The notes under the pieces are model-generated. The model made no database searches and was not told the DNA's origin. It worked only from the letters and a program-made list of their open reading frames with translations. Below are positions 39,187 through 49,915 of a stretch of DNA of 64,000 bases, piece after piece; positions within the stretch are counted from its first letter, which is position 1, and every line of letters begins with the position of its first letter. The DNA is taken from positions 1,549,033 through 1,613,032 of the forward strand of contig JAMPIT010000435.1 of NCBI GenBank assembly GCA_026261815.1, written 5' to 3'. A program made the translations under genes and the position numbers. Source of the DNA: Monarcha castaneiventris obscurior (lineage: Eukaryota > Chordata > Aves > Passeriformes > Monarchidae).

Positions 39187-40241
39187 TGTCACGCTGGCCG
39201 CTGGCCACCCGGTGGCCTGGCAGGCGACAAGGTCTGGTGCCCCGGCAGTGAGGCAAACAGAGTCCCATCTGGCAGCTGGAGGCTCTCAGCAGAGCTGCCT
39301 GCAGGTGGCTCACAGAGGACCTGGCTGCAGCTGAGTTGTTGCCTAGCAACTGGTGAGGGCAAGAAATGAAAGTGGGACCCTTCTGCTGTCTATAATCCCA
39401 GCTTTATTGCTGCCCCAGAGGGACAAAGAAGAGCAAGCCAAAAAGGGAGACAACAAGAAAGGGCAATGGGTATGGATGCTGAGGAAGCCTCAGCAGAGGA
39501 TTGATTTCTCCAGCTTTCTGCAGTAGTTCGTGAAAGCTCTGTCTTTCTCACACTGAACTATGCAAAACATGATAAGGTTTCTGTAAACCGAGTTTGCTAT
39601 CTTGCACCTGCAGATATAATTAGAATTGTTATGATCTTGACTAGGAAAATGAACGATGTGTTAACTGACCAATCACTCTGGTAGTTAGTAGCAAGAGGTC
39701 CATCTAGGTAAACACTAAGAGAACTAAACACATAAAAACCCGTTCTTTATTAATTAAATAATTCCATCTATTCGCTGGACTGCATTCCTGTCTCTGAGTC
39801 TTTCTTTACTCTCCGGCCGGCGGCTGCGACAGAATGGGTGCCCGTTACAAGCCTTTTAAAACAGGGGCGGAGAAGGAGAAGAAAAAAAGGACAAGCCAAT
39901 GGGAGAATGACAGGGGGTGACAAGGAGCAAATCACAAAAGGTTAGGGGAGGAACACATTTGAACTAACCAATGGGGTACCGAACAGCACAGAACTTTCTA
40001 GAACGCAATGAATAAGCAATGAAGCATATGAATAAACATAGAGGTCCGAGCCAATGAACATTGTGGGAACAAAGAGGCTTCTAGAAAAGGAGGTGGAGAT
40101 GCTGCTAGAGTGACACCCAGTGGGATGTAATCTCAAACCTCAGTCCTGCCCTCGGATCCACCCTCAGGGTCGGAGTCCTGGGCAGGAAAATCCACCCACT
40201 TTATGTCACTCAGCCCCAAGGTGGGCTGGGCCACTGCAACA
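39187..40241 (-). mobile_element. Class II-type solo LTR (~690 bp) split by a nested solo LTR
   Basis: It runs from TGTCACGCTGG to ACTGCAACA, flanked by the exact 6-bp repeat ATAATC (39181-39186 and 40242-40247). Minus-strand AATAAA is at 39403-39408, a TTTTAAAA TATA-like box is near 39855, and CCAAT-like motifs lie further right. The 361-bp LTR at 39471-39831 sits between the TATA box and the polyA signal. Without it the LTR is about 687 bp. Confidence 0.88.
39471..39831 (+). mobile_element. Solo LTR of the 20.4-25.2 kb provirus family, nested
   Basis: 361 bp, from TATGGATGCTGAGG to GGCTGCGACA. It is the reverse complement of the LTRs at 20455 and 24880, with the same unusual TA start. The flanks carry AATGGG on both sides (39465-39470 and 39833-39838), with one extra G on the right. 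It is inserted inside the older LTR 39187-40241. Confidence 0.9.
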
Positions 40242-40247
40242 ATAATC

Positions 40248-43200
40248 TTTGGATATCCCTGGGCAATTTATTTCAATAGATTCTATTTTCCTTCCCTGAA
40301 AACCTTTGAATGCCAGAAATATTTTTCACTCTTGAAATTGTTCTCTGATAGAAAAATAAATGAGATGTCCCTTCTTATTCTCTCTAAATCTTTACTATAA
40401 GAATGAGGCATTACACGATCTGAAACCCTGATTTACTGTTTAAGTTATGGGGTTGAATGTTCTGTGTTTGAGAAGTACTCTGTTTATTATTTGGTAAACA
40501 ACTACAGGAAAATAATGGGGATTTACAGGAAAATAATAGTTTTGGCTAAGAGAAGCAGATAGAATGGAAAAAGCCTCATATGGTCGTATTTGATTAATAG
40601 AATCTTTTGAAAATAGTTATGTGATAGGTAAACAGGGCACATATTATGTGGAAAGTACAGTTTTTTCTTGAACAATACCTACCATATATATAGATATCTT
40701 ATTAAACATTCACAAGGTATAAGTCATCGAAAGCAGAAAACCCCTATTGAAGTTTTTACCGTGGCTCAAATAGACATAGTAGTACCTTTTCCTCTCTCAT
40801 TTCCGTATTTTTGTCACAATAAGGCCTTCATATGACCAAATTCAAGATAAACAAAAGATCTGAATGACCTACTTGATCCAGTTCTATCTGGAATAAGTAC
40901 ACTGCATTGGACTGGGACCTCTAACAGGAGTAATAATGCTAAAAAGAAATTACTGTACTGTAAGGTTGTGATTTTTTCATTGTTCACATTTCCTACTTGT
41001 ATCAATGATTCTGGATTCAGCCCTCTAGTCTTTATAAATTGGATGAAAAAATATGAAAACTCTTTTGTATCATAGCATCTCTCAATGCTTTTGGAGGAGA
41101 AAGAAAATTTTTTTGACAAGCTAATTAATGCTTCTCCTTCACAGCTCCGTAGAAGTAGTGATGCCAACAGTATTGCTGATGCTTAAGCAAGATCCTAAGC
41201 CAAATATAAGACATCTCAAATTGCAGCTAGAAGCTGGAAACTTTCAAAAGACGTTAGTTATAACAATATCATTGTTACAAATGAATGAGGGTTCCTACAA
41301 GCACTTAATTTGGCTGGATTGCTTGTGCAAAAAAAAATTTAGAAGATCAGGTTAATTTTATAAGATGTTATACAAAACCTTCAAGTTTGCTCTTTCAGCT
41401 CTATGGCGTGTATATCATTTTAATAGAGTTCAACTTCTACAATAAATAAGATGAACAGAGTCTTCGTGAGTAAATGTGTTTGGCAGACTGACAAACAGAA
41501 GTGAAGAAACACAGTAAAACTTGTTTTGGGGGCAGGAGAAGTGACTAACTTGTTCTTTATTAAAAGCAAAATGGAAATACCACCAACTGAGGGAGCTAGG
41601 AGGGATTTTTTTATTTTAAAGTACATCTTGACATGAAAACTACTCTGGACAGTTTTTAAATTTCAGTACAGTTATTCCAAATAATCAATGCAGAATTGAA
41701 CTGCAGATGAAATTCTGTAGAATGAAAGCTTGCTAATCCTATATTGCTGGGTTGTTTCCAGCACAACCTTGTTTTCCACAGATGCCAGTTTGATCTCTGA
41801 CAGACCTAATTTTCTTTATCTGGCTTTGAAATAAAGATCTGACTTCTTAGCAATGTGCCAAAATAGAGAATTCTCCACTGCTGTGATTGAACTTAGAATA
41901 GACTGAAAGTTGAACATGTAACTTTACTGTGATCTGAAGCATGAATTTATGGGATGATCTTTAATAACAATTCTGCCAAGAGGAATTCCCTGGGAAACTG
42001 AATTTCCTACAGAAAACATTATCACACTGTGACAAACTAGACAACTAAAAAATAATTGTCTGCTGTAATTAGGCAGCTGTCAGACAAATTCAGTATAATA
42101 CTATCATAGGTCTACATTGCTTTATTTCATACTTGGGACAGGAACTACAGCAGAAATTGTATTTTACTGCTAGAACTTCTGTTGCCCTGTAGGAATCAAA
42201 GGAGATTCCAAGTGCTTAGATCTTAGGATTAACTGTGAAATGCATCCTTTTTATCTGCCCTACTTTCAAAAAAGTAGGAAAACATCTCCATTCCACAAGT
42301 CTAAGTGCCAAGGGTGTTCACATCAATTTATTTCCGTAATACTGTAAGTGAAGGCTTGATTTATGAAATCTTGATTCTGTGAAGGACTAAATATATCTAA
42401 TTTTATGCACTGTATATAGAAATAGTCCTAATAACTTCCTCAGAACTATTGCATGTGGAGTAAAATAGTAAATTCATAATTTCTGAACAAATTCTTTTAT
42501 TAAGAATTACTTATTACTCATTTACCACTGAAGTAGAGTAAAACCAAAGCTTTAGTTTCTCTTAGTCTGAACCTGAAACACTCACTGATCTCAGTAGTGC
42601 AGAATGACACCGTAATACCTTGCTACACTAACAGTATGTTGGACAAATTTGTTTTGTTTTCATCTTGAATGTTTCATGTTCCAGGCTGGGTGCAGACAGC
42701 ACATGATTAGTACTTTCCCCCTACTGCATTTTTCATATTTTCTACTTTCCAATACTTTGCAATGCTTTTTATCAATTTCAGGTTGTCATGTTGAAACTCT
42801 CCTCTACTTTTCTTTCTTGCTTAGGTGGAGTCATTAACTTTCCTTGAGTTTATCATCCTCTTTTACTTTCTCTCTTTAACATATTTGTGTAATGCCCTTT
42901 TGAATAACAGAAATGCTGTTTACTTCCATGGGCTTTGGATGAAGTTTGGAGTACTTCTCCCATTAAAATAGGTACTGTACATTCTGGATTAAAGGATAGC
43001 TGCACCTCTTCAGCAGCAGTACAGGTGAAACCTGGATGACTGAGACCTTGCTTGGGGCAGAGTTTGTTCTGCCAGGACTTGAATATAAATGATTGAGCCA
43101 GAAGTTTTGCTTCAAATGTTCCTTATATCTATCTGAACTTTACACTGGATGAGGTGCTAGATCGGGCAGGAGAGCAGGTGATGCTATGATATTACCAACA

Positions 43201-43416
43201 TGCTTCTGCTCCCCCTCTGTCTCCATTTTAAAGTGCTAATAGGCTTTACAGTCATCTTTTAAAAATGAGCAATATAAAATATATGCAAAGTATTCCTAAA
43301 AACAGGAAAGTTTTAGTGAATTGTTTTTCTACATTGTTGCAGAGTGACAGGAGTTTGCTAGCATCCTTGCCTCTTGCTCTTGTCTGTCATTAAGTCTATG
43401 GTGCAGAGAAATTTCA
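40248..43416. other. AT-rich DNA, no gene seen
   Basis: About 3.2 kb with no recognisable gene. The 117-codon minus frame 40814-41167 has no known domain. Confidence 0.45.
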
Positions 43417-43421
43417 GGAGC

Positions 43422-43826
43422 TGTTGTGGTTTAGGAGTGGTATTCCCTAATTTACTGTTCCCACTGAAACGCTCTAAACCAGGTGCTGCTTGCTCACTCC
43501 TCCCTCCCCAGCAGGCTGGAGAGGAAAATTGGAGGCACAAAAGGTAAATATCACAGGCTGAGGTAAGAAAAATTGACTAGAAAGAGCAATAAGATAAGAA
43601 ACAACCAGTAACAATAACAATATTAACAGCAGAATTCACAAGAGCAACAAACAATTCAAATGTGAGCGCTCAGCATGCAGGACATGGCACTGCCCCACCG
43701 CTGACTTCACCACTGCCAAAGGGATGGGACCCCTTCCCCCACCCCCTGCATATGGTATAAGGTGCTATAGCATAACCTCCAGGTCCTCTTCTGGCTACTG
43801 AAAAAGTTCTGGCCAAAACCAGGACA
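43422..43826 (+). mobile_element. ERVL-type solo LTR, 405 bp
   Basis: It runs from TGTTGTGGTTTAGG to AAACCAGGACA and is flanked by the exact 5-bp duplication GGAGC (43417-43421 and 43827-43831). Its start resembles the U3 start of the 37087/59231 family, which gives the orientation. Confidence 0.85.
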
Positions 43827-43831
43827 GGAGC

Positions 43832-46148
43832 CTAACTGTGCCCAGCAAAAGCAGAGTTGTATCATAAGTTTTTGTCCTTCAGACTAAAAAATGTCTCCCT
43901 TAAATCTTTACTTTTCTCTAGCTGTATAATCTCTAAAATCAGTCTATCCATCTTCCCTTAGCTACAGTGAGCATGGAGCTTTAAACTCTTTCTATCTTTG
44001 TATTTCATCTTATATATAGTTGTTTTGGAAAAGCACTAGCCCAGTCAGAGATGCTTTATTTTCTCTCCTTTTTAAGGAATGTTAACAACTGGGAAACCCA
44101 TGCAGAAACACTGGTATATTAATCACAACCTTTGTTCAAAAGTTCTAAATATTTTTTCAGTTCTGAGTATATGTCACCTTTACTTATATAGTTCATGATT
44201 TTGTTGTACTGCATTCAATACCTTGTATTACAGTGTTGGTAGCTCTTTTTAAACAGAAGCAATGACCAAAAGCCTGAAAGGTAACGAAACAGATGGTTTG
44301 GTAAATGCAGCCAAATTAATTTAAGGCAAATTAATTAAATTTAATTTAAGCAAACAGCTCCCTTAAACTTTAGAAAGCAGGAAAAGACATAGGAAAAAAA
44401 ATGCCATTAACAAATTAAGATAGAGTAGTCACATATAAGGAAAAAATCTGGCAGATGCTAACAAGGAATCTAATTGAAGAAATTTATCTGCATTGTAGGT
44501 TTATTAACATTCTTGTGAAATTATTTGTATTAAAACATCATCACATACAAGCGCATCTAAAGTTCTCATGATGCACTACTTATCAAGATAAATAGTCAAG
44601 AGTTTTAAATTGCATAGGTGATATTCTGACCCTACATTGCATTTGTTTCTGTTATACAGACCGTTTGTTTTCACTATATCTTCATTGAAGACATCTGTAT
44701 TTTTTGTTCCTTTGGCTTTTTTTTTTACTAAATTACCCTTTGATAGTGCTACTCACAAGACAGAGCACAGACTGTATGACTTGAAGTTTTGATATGTGTG
44801 GGACTGCCAAAAAAATCTACTATTTCTGGAATGATTTAAATTCTTTCCTTTTGAAGGGTTCTATTGTTTTAAAATCGTTTAGGAAATGTTATCATTATAT
44901 GATTTAAGCTTTCACTTCTTGACACTTTGTACTGGTTGCAGTATTATATTACAGAATGTTATTGAATTGTCATATTTTCATTCATGATTATAGATAATTA
45001 TTTCAGAATTCCAAAGATATAACCATGCTATACTCTTTCAGAGAAAATGAATTATAACTAACTTAATTTGCACTTGTTTGGCTTAGCATTTTGTCCCACA
45101 GTTCATGACTCATCAAGCAATGTCATATAAGGAATTTATAAAATATTACTTTGTGCTTTTTAACATAAAAAACTATCAATGATTTTTGCATCTTGAAGTC
45201 AATCTCTTTTTCCAGCTGTGATAGAATACAGTGTTAACTGAAGTCAAAATTATAACATATCAGTAAGCCAATAAAATTAATAAATAAAGCAGTATCCCTT
45301 TTTGCAATGCAGATGTTACCAAGTACAATTTAATAATATTCATACCTGTATACCTTTCAGTATTTTGCTTCATTACCCTGTTACTTGAAAAATGCCTAGA
45401 AATTTAACATTGGACTTTATTTTAGTAGCTACTTAATACTGTGTTTTCTCTAAAGAAATTTCTGCCTAGTAGTTCATTATTTCTTCCAAACAGCAGTCAA
45501 GCTGCTAGATGTAAAATTAAATGAATACATTTATAAACTAGTATAATTTTTCAGAAACAAAAGTAAGATCACCTGGAATAACTTGATTAACAAAACCTGA
45601 AGCTTGTGAAATTTTAGCCTAGAAAGCCCAATAAAAACTGAATTTCAAAATTTCAGATATTTTACATATTAAAATGATTAATGAGGTAAATAGCAGGACA
45701 AAGCATTGCCAATACAGGGAGTTTTGGCCTCAAAGCCCAGCTGGGTCTTTCAGATGTGTGAGGGTAGCTGCAGAAGGCCATTCATGCATGAAATGGGCTT
45801 TTTGGCCTGAAAGAAATCACTGTAATTCTGGGTAATAAACCAGGATCTGATATAGACCAATAAAAACAGCTCCACACCTATTTAAAGTTAAGGAAATTGA
45901 TTAGGATCTAGATGGGAATTATCTAAAAATAGACTCCATGTCTAACAAAGAGTGATCCAGAGAACTATGCAAAGTGTGGAAAAACCTTGCTGCCAATGGA
46001 CAGTGTGTGGGTTCACTGGATTATTAAAGCTCTCTAACAATCACAGGGAGACCTGTTCTGCATGGATGTACTGACCCCCGGCATTTAAATTCCATTGCTG
46101 AACACCTGACAAACTTTTTGAAAGCCTAATCCTGTAATGCTGTTACTG
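43832..46148. other. AT-rich DNA, no gene seen
   Basis: No gene or large repeat can be supported. Open frames are very short. Confidence 0.45.
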
Positions 46149-46150
46149 TG

Positions 46151-47225
46151 TGTCATGGTTTAACATCGGCCAAATGCCAGGCAGCCAGGACAGGCGCTCA
46201 CTCAGCCCTCCGTGCCACAGCTGGGCAGAGGAGAGAAAAATTTAATGAAGGGTTCATGAGTTGAGATAAGGACTGGGAGAAAACCCTCCAAGGGCAAAAC
46301 AGGCTCAGCTTAGAGGTACAAAGTGAATTTATTGCTAACAAAATCAGAGCAGGAAAACAAGAAGTAAAATAAGCCCTTAAAACCACCTTTCTTCCCCACC
46401 AACCCCTCCCTCCTTCCCACTGACAGTGCAGGGAGACAGGGTGTAGGGGTTTTGGTCAGTTCATTACCCGAGGTTTCTTCCACTTGGCTCAGGGAGAGAA
46501 ATTGTTCCCCTGTGAGACTGTGAGATCCCTTCCCACGGGACGTAGTTCTCCATGAACTTCTCCAGCGTGGTTCCAATCTCACGAGCAGCAGTCCTGCCAA
46601 AACTGCTGCAGCGTGAGTCCCTCCCACGGGCAAACAGTCCTCCCAAAACTGCTGTGGCGTGGGTCATTCTTCCATGGGGTGCAGTGCTCCAAGGACAGGC
46701 TGCTCCAGCCTGGGAGCAGGGGCCCTCTCTCTCTACCAGCATTCCCATTTGATCACAGCCTCCTCTGGGCATCCACCCACTCTGGCGTGGGCACCTCCCC
46801 CACGGGCTGCGGGTGGGTCTCTTCATCCCCCATGGATCCCCATGGGCTGCAGGGGCGCAGCTGCTTCACCATGGTCATCACCATGGCCTGCAGAGGAATC
46901 TCAGCTCCAGTGCCTGGAGCACCTACTCCCCCTCCTTCTCCATTGACCTTGGTGTCTCCGTTGTTCTTTTCCCTCATGTTCTCACTTCCTCCCCTTCTCT
47001 GGCTAGGAAAAAACTGTGCCCCCACTTTGTTTTGATTTCTTCTTAAAAATGTTATCACAGAGGTGTTACCATCCTCTCTAATTGGGCCAGTTTTGGCCAG
47101 TGGCATGTCCATTTTCAGAGCCATCAGGGATTGGCTCTGCTGGACATGGTGGAAGCTTCCAGCAGCTTCTCAAAGAAGCCACTTCTGTGGCCCCCCCTGC
47201 TACCAAAAACCGTGCAAAACCAACA
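46151..47225 (-). mobile_element. Long ERVL-type LTR, ~1.07 kb
   Basis: It runs from TGTCATGGTTTAACA to GCAAAACCAACA. Minus-strand AATAAA is at 46328-46333. The central part (about 46550-46690) has imperfect repeats of 'cctcccaaaactgctg' and 'gcgtgggtc'. GC-rich composition gives several overlapping frames of up to 140 codons that are not genes. No exact 5-bp duplication was found. Confidence 0.75.
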
Positions 47226-47452
47226 CACATTTCTGTTTTACAAAGCTTATTTCATTTAGTTGTCTGATCTTACTGTAGAATTGAACCAAGTGGTAGGCAG
47301 GTTTATCATTGGACAAACCACATGGTTAAAGTGGAAAGATTTTATGTAATTCAGTGTACACTGGTATTGCAGTTTCAGAGAAAAATAATAAGAAAAAAGT
47401 AATCTACAATTCTGGAAAACTATTATTTCATACCAGAAGACATTTACTGGGT

Positions 47453-47797
47453 TGTTGCCCCTCTGCTATGAAGGCATGGCGACCTGGTTCAAAGTATTAG
47501 CACGGCAGCACGGCCTACCCCGTTGCTACTCGGTCCAGGACACACAGACACCAATGTGGTGGATGGTCAAATGGCCTTTATTATCCTATCTCATGGGATT
47601 ATATAGTCTAGGGGCTTCTCTAGTCTGGAAAGGGGGATTGTGGGATGGCCAGGGTTAGCAGTGAGTGGAAAACTACTGGAGTTAGGAGGACTACATTCCT
47701 AAGGTGATGCTTATCAGTGGGATGAAGGGGGAGGGAGATTCCATGCTGTCCCTGCTTCCGTTACATCGCGTAATCTTCCGTCCACCTGTCCCTTACA
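47453..47797 (-). repeat. 3' LTR of the 47-55 kb provirus
   Basis: 345 bp, plus-strand ends TGTTGCCCC and CCCTTACA. Nearly identical to 55279-55622. Confidence 0.95.
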
Positions 47798-47811
47798 CTT
47801 CCCCCCCTCTT
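47798..47811 (-). other. Polypurine tract
   Basis: On the minus strand AAGAGGGGGGGAAG abuts the 3' LTR start TGTAAGGG. Confidence 0.9.
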
Positions 47812-47962
47812 ATTATAAATGAATGAGGTAGTCATAGGTATAGGCACTGAAATGAGGTACGAGGTAGTAACTTAACAAGGGAAAAAGGGGTTTGGTACAC
47901 CTGAGTAGATTTCGCAAGGCGAGTTAAAAAGGTCTTGCGATTGACAGTGTTTACAGTTTGGT

Positions 47963-49915
47963 TTACAGCATTTGTTGGCGGCCTAAAAACAGAATGTTGG
48001 CCCGTTCCAGACGGGTCTGGATAAAAGAAACCAGTTTGTTTAGCAGGCACGGTCCAAGGGTAAAAGCTAAAAGCAACATTGCCAATGGACCTATCAAGGT
48101 GGAAATTAGTGTGGTGAGCCACGGTGATTGATTGAACCAGGACTCAAACCAGCTCTGCTGAGCTTCCCTGTCTTTCTGTCTCTGAGCCAGTCTATCTCGA
48201 AGTTCTGCCATGGAGTCTCTGACAACTCCTGTGTGATCGGCGTAAAAGCAGCATTCCTCTTTCAAGGCAGCACACAAACCTCCTTGTTGCATGAACAAGA
48301 GGTCCAGTCCTCGCCTGTTCTGCAGGACCACTTCTGAGAGTGAGGAAACTGATTTCTCTAGAAAGGAGATGGATTTCTCGATCCTCTGCAAGTCCTCATT
48401 GATAGTCATTTGTAGCTGAGACAGTCCTTGGTGTCGGGTCGCAAGAGCTGAGATACCTGTGGCCGTTCCGGCTGCTCCCAGGCCGAGAAGCATTGCAATT
48501 GTTACACCTGTTATCAGTTCTCTTTTGTGGAGTCGGGCGGGTTTTTCAAAAAGGTTGTACACCTCTTCATCTGAGTGGTATATGACCCTGGGAGCAATTA
48601 GAACTTGAACACAGAAGTCAGTGGAATCATTGAATTTGGCAAGAGACACACAAGGACTCACTCCAGATCGCTGACAAACCCACATCCCAGATGCAGACGG
48701 AACCACCCACTTATTCTTTCTGTTGGGCTTGGCAACTTTGGTGCAGATGTTGCCTTTCTTTGCTAAGGTCGCATTGCCAAAACATCTGCCCTTGCCCGTG
48801 ACCTGACTCAGGGTGATTCCTCTGCGGGGAGTATCCCACCTGCACTGGTGAGGGGCGTCGGCTGTGGAGTAACTGAAAGGGATATCTAAAGCAACTCCTT
48901 CGTAAAAGGGAGGTTTGACATCATAGCAAAGCCAGCAGGAATTAGTTAGGTTCGGGTTGGATTCATTCAGGGATATAAAGGTAGCTTCTAACATACGAAA
49001 GACTGGATCTGGGTCAGATCCGGTTAGACTTATCTGGGGAGCATCTGCATGACCGATCAGGGTATCAGTGACCTTTGTGGGCAAGGCTTTGGAGTGGGTT
49101 GTGTTTTTCCCTTTCAGCACATCTTTAATAACTTTGTTGGGCCTGATCGCCCTGGATGCTCGTGGCTGAAGCTTGATAATTCTCACATTCACCCACTCTT
49201 TTGACCCTTGAATGACTACTGTCCACGTCCTGCCTGTGGCCCAACTAGGGTGATTTGGCTGCAAAACGGTCATGTTATAGTCAGTGCACCTCCAGGATTT
49301 AGTGAATTTATGATGGTTTCGATAAAACTTTTCTTGGAGGATGGCAGGTTGTTTACAGCCGGTGGGTGCCCAGGTGAATTGTAAAAATTCATCGGGTCTT
49401 TGAGGCTCCCACCCAGGTCCTGATGGTCTGGCATCTGTAACAATGGTTTCACAGCCCCAGTATCCACAATACCCCCACCCCAGGTAATTGCAGTACTTCT
49501 TTCCTGGGTTTGAGGCTGGGCACCAATAGGATAGATGCATATGTGTAACATGAGGGGAATAGGGGTTTATTTTTGGTTTTCCAGGGAATAGATCAGTAAC
49601 ACGGATCACAAAGGATGGGGTGTTTGGTGTGGTGGTTTCTCTGAGCACCTTGTCATTTGACAGGTGTTGCATGACCCACCTGAATGGCTGATGAGAGTAA
49701 TGGTTTGGACTGGCTTGTCCTCTGGCAACAAGCCCCAACAGCAAAATCATACAAAAACACTGCTGACGTCTGGGTCTCGCCGGTACAGAACTCTTAGGCG
49801 CTGCTTGACGGCTTGGAGGTCTGTCACTTTCTTCTGGAACAGGGGTATACGCATTACGGAGGTGTCTCACGAGCATGTCCTGCAAACAGAAACTCACGGT
49901 TTTCATTAGCCTCAT
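47963..49915 (-). CDS. env: Envelope glycoprotein, intact 650-codon frame
   Basis: Codes for a retroviral surface (SU) and transmembrane (TM) precursor. A hydrophobic signal core lies at residues 53-64 (CFCMILLLGLVA), after a long basic leader. SU carries CWLC at 327-330, the thiol motif that lets SU bond to TM. The SU/TM cut is expected after LHKR (residue 465). It is followed by a hydrophobic Gly/Ala-rich fusion peptide, heptad-like helices, an immunosuppressive-type segment (QNRRGLDLLFMQQGG, about 532-546), CX6CC (548-556) and a membrane anchor near 605-625. Several N-X-S/T sites are present. CX6CC with CWLC is the gammaretrovirus/type-D pattern, unlike the gag-pol of this provirus. The 5' end overlaps pol by 62 bp. 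The first ATG is at 49915, but the spliced message would enter at codon 13 (see the acceptor). No stop or frame break is seen. Confidence 0.93.
   Translation of the reverse strand: MRLMKTVSFCLQDMLVRHLRNAYTPVPEESDRPPSRQAAPKSSVPARPRRQQCFCMILLLGLVARGQASPNHYSHQPFRWVMQHLSNDKVLRETTTPNTPSFVIRVTDLFPGKPKINPYSPHVTHMHLSYWCPASNPGKKYCNYLGWGYCGYWGCETIVTDARPSGPGWEPQRPDEFLQFTWAPTGCKQPAILQEKFYRNHHKFTKSWRCTDYNMTVLQPNHPSWATGRTWTVVIQGSKEWVNVRIIKLQPRASRAIRPNKVIKDVLKGKNTTHSKALPTKVTDTLIGHADAPQISLTGSDPDPVFRMLEATFISLNESNPNLTNSCWLCYDVKPPFYEGVALDIPFSYSTADAPHQCRWDTPRRGITLSQVTGKGRCFGNATLAKKGNICTKVAKPNRKNKWVVPSASGMWVCQRSGVSPCVSLAKFNDSTDFCVQVLIAPRVIYHSDEEVYNLFEKPARLHKRELITGVTIAMLLGLGAAGTATGISALATRHQGLSQLQMTINEDLQRIEKSISFLEKSVSSLSEVVLQNRRGLDLLFMQQGGLCAALKEECCFYADHTGVVRDSMAELRDRLAQRQKDREAQQSWFESWFNQSPWLTTLISTLIGPLAMLLLAFTLGPCLLNKLVSFIQTRLERANILFLGRQQML

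Noticed and set aside
46613..47035. 140-codon plus-strand frame
   Set aside because: Inside the ERVL-type LTR 46151-47225, overlapped by frames on both strands, with low-complexity Ser/Pro content.
47452..47658. 68-codon frame repeated at 55148-55483
   Set aside because: It lies within the two LTRs of the provirus and appears twice only for that reason.
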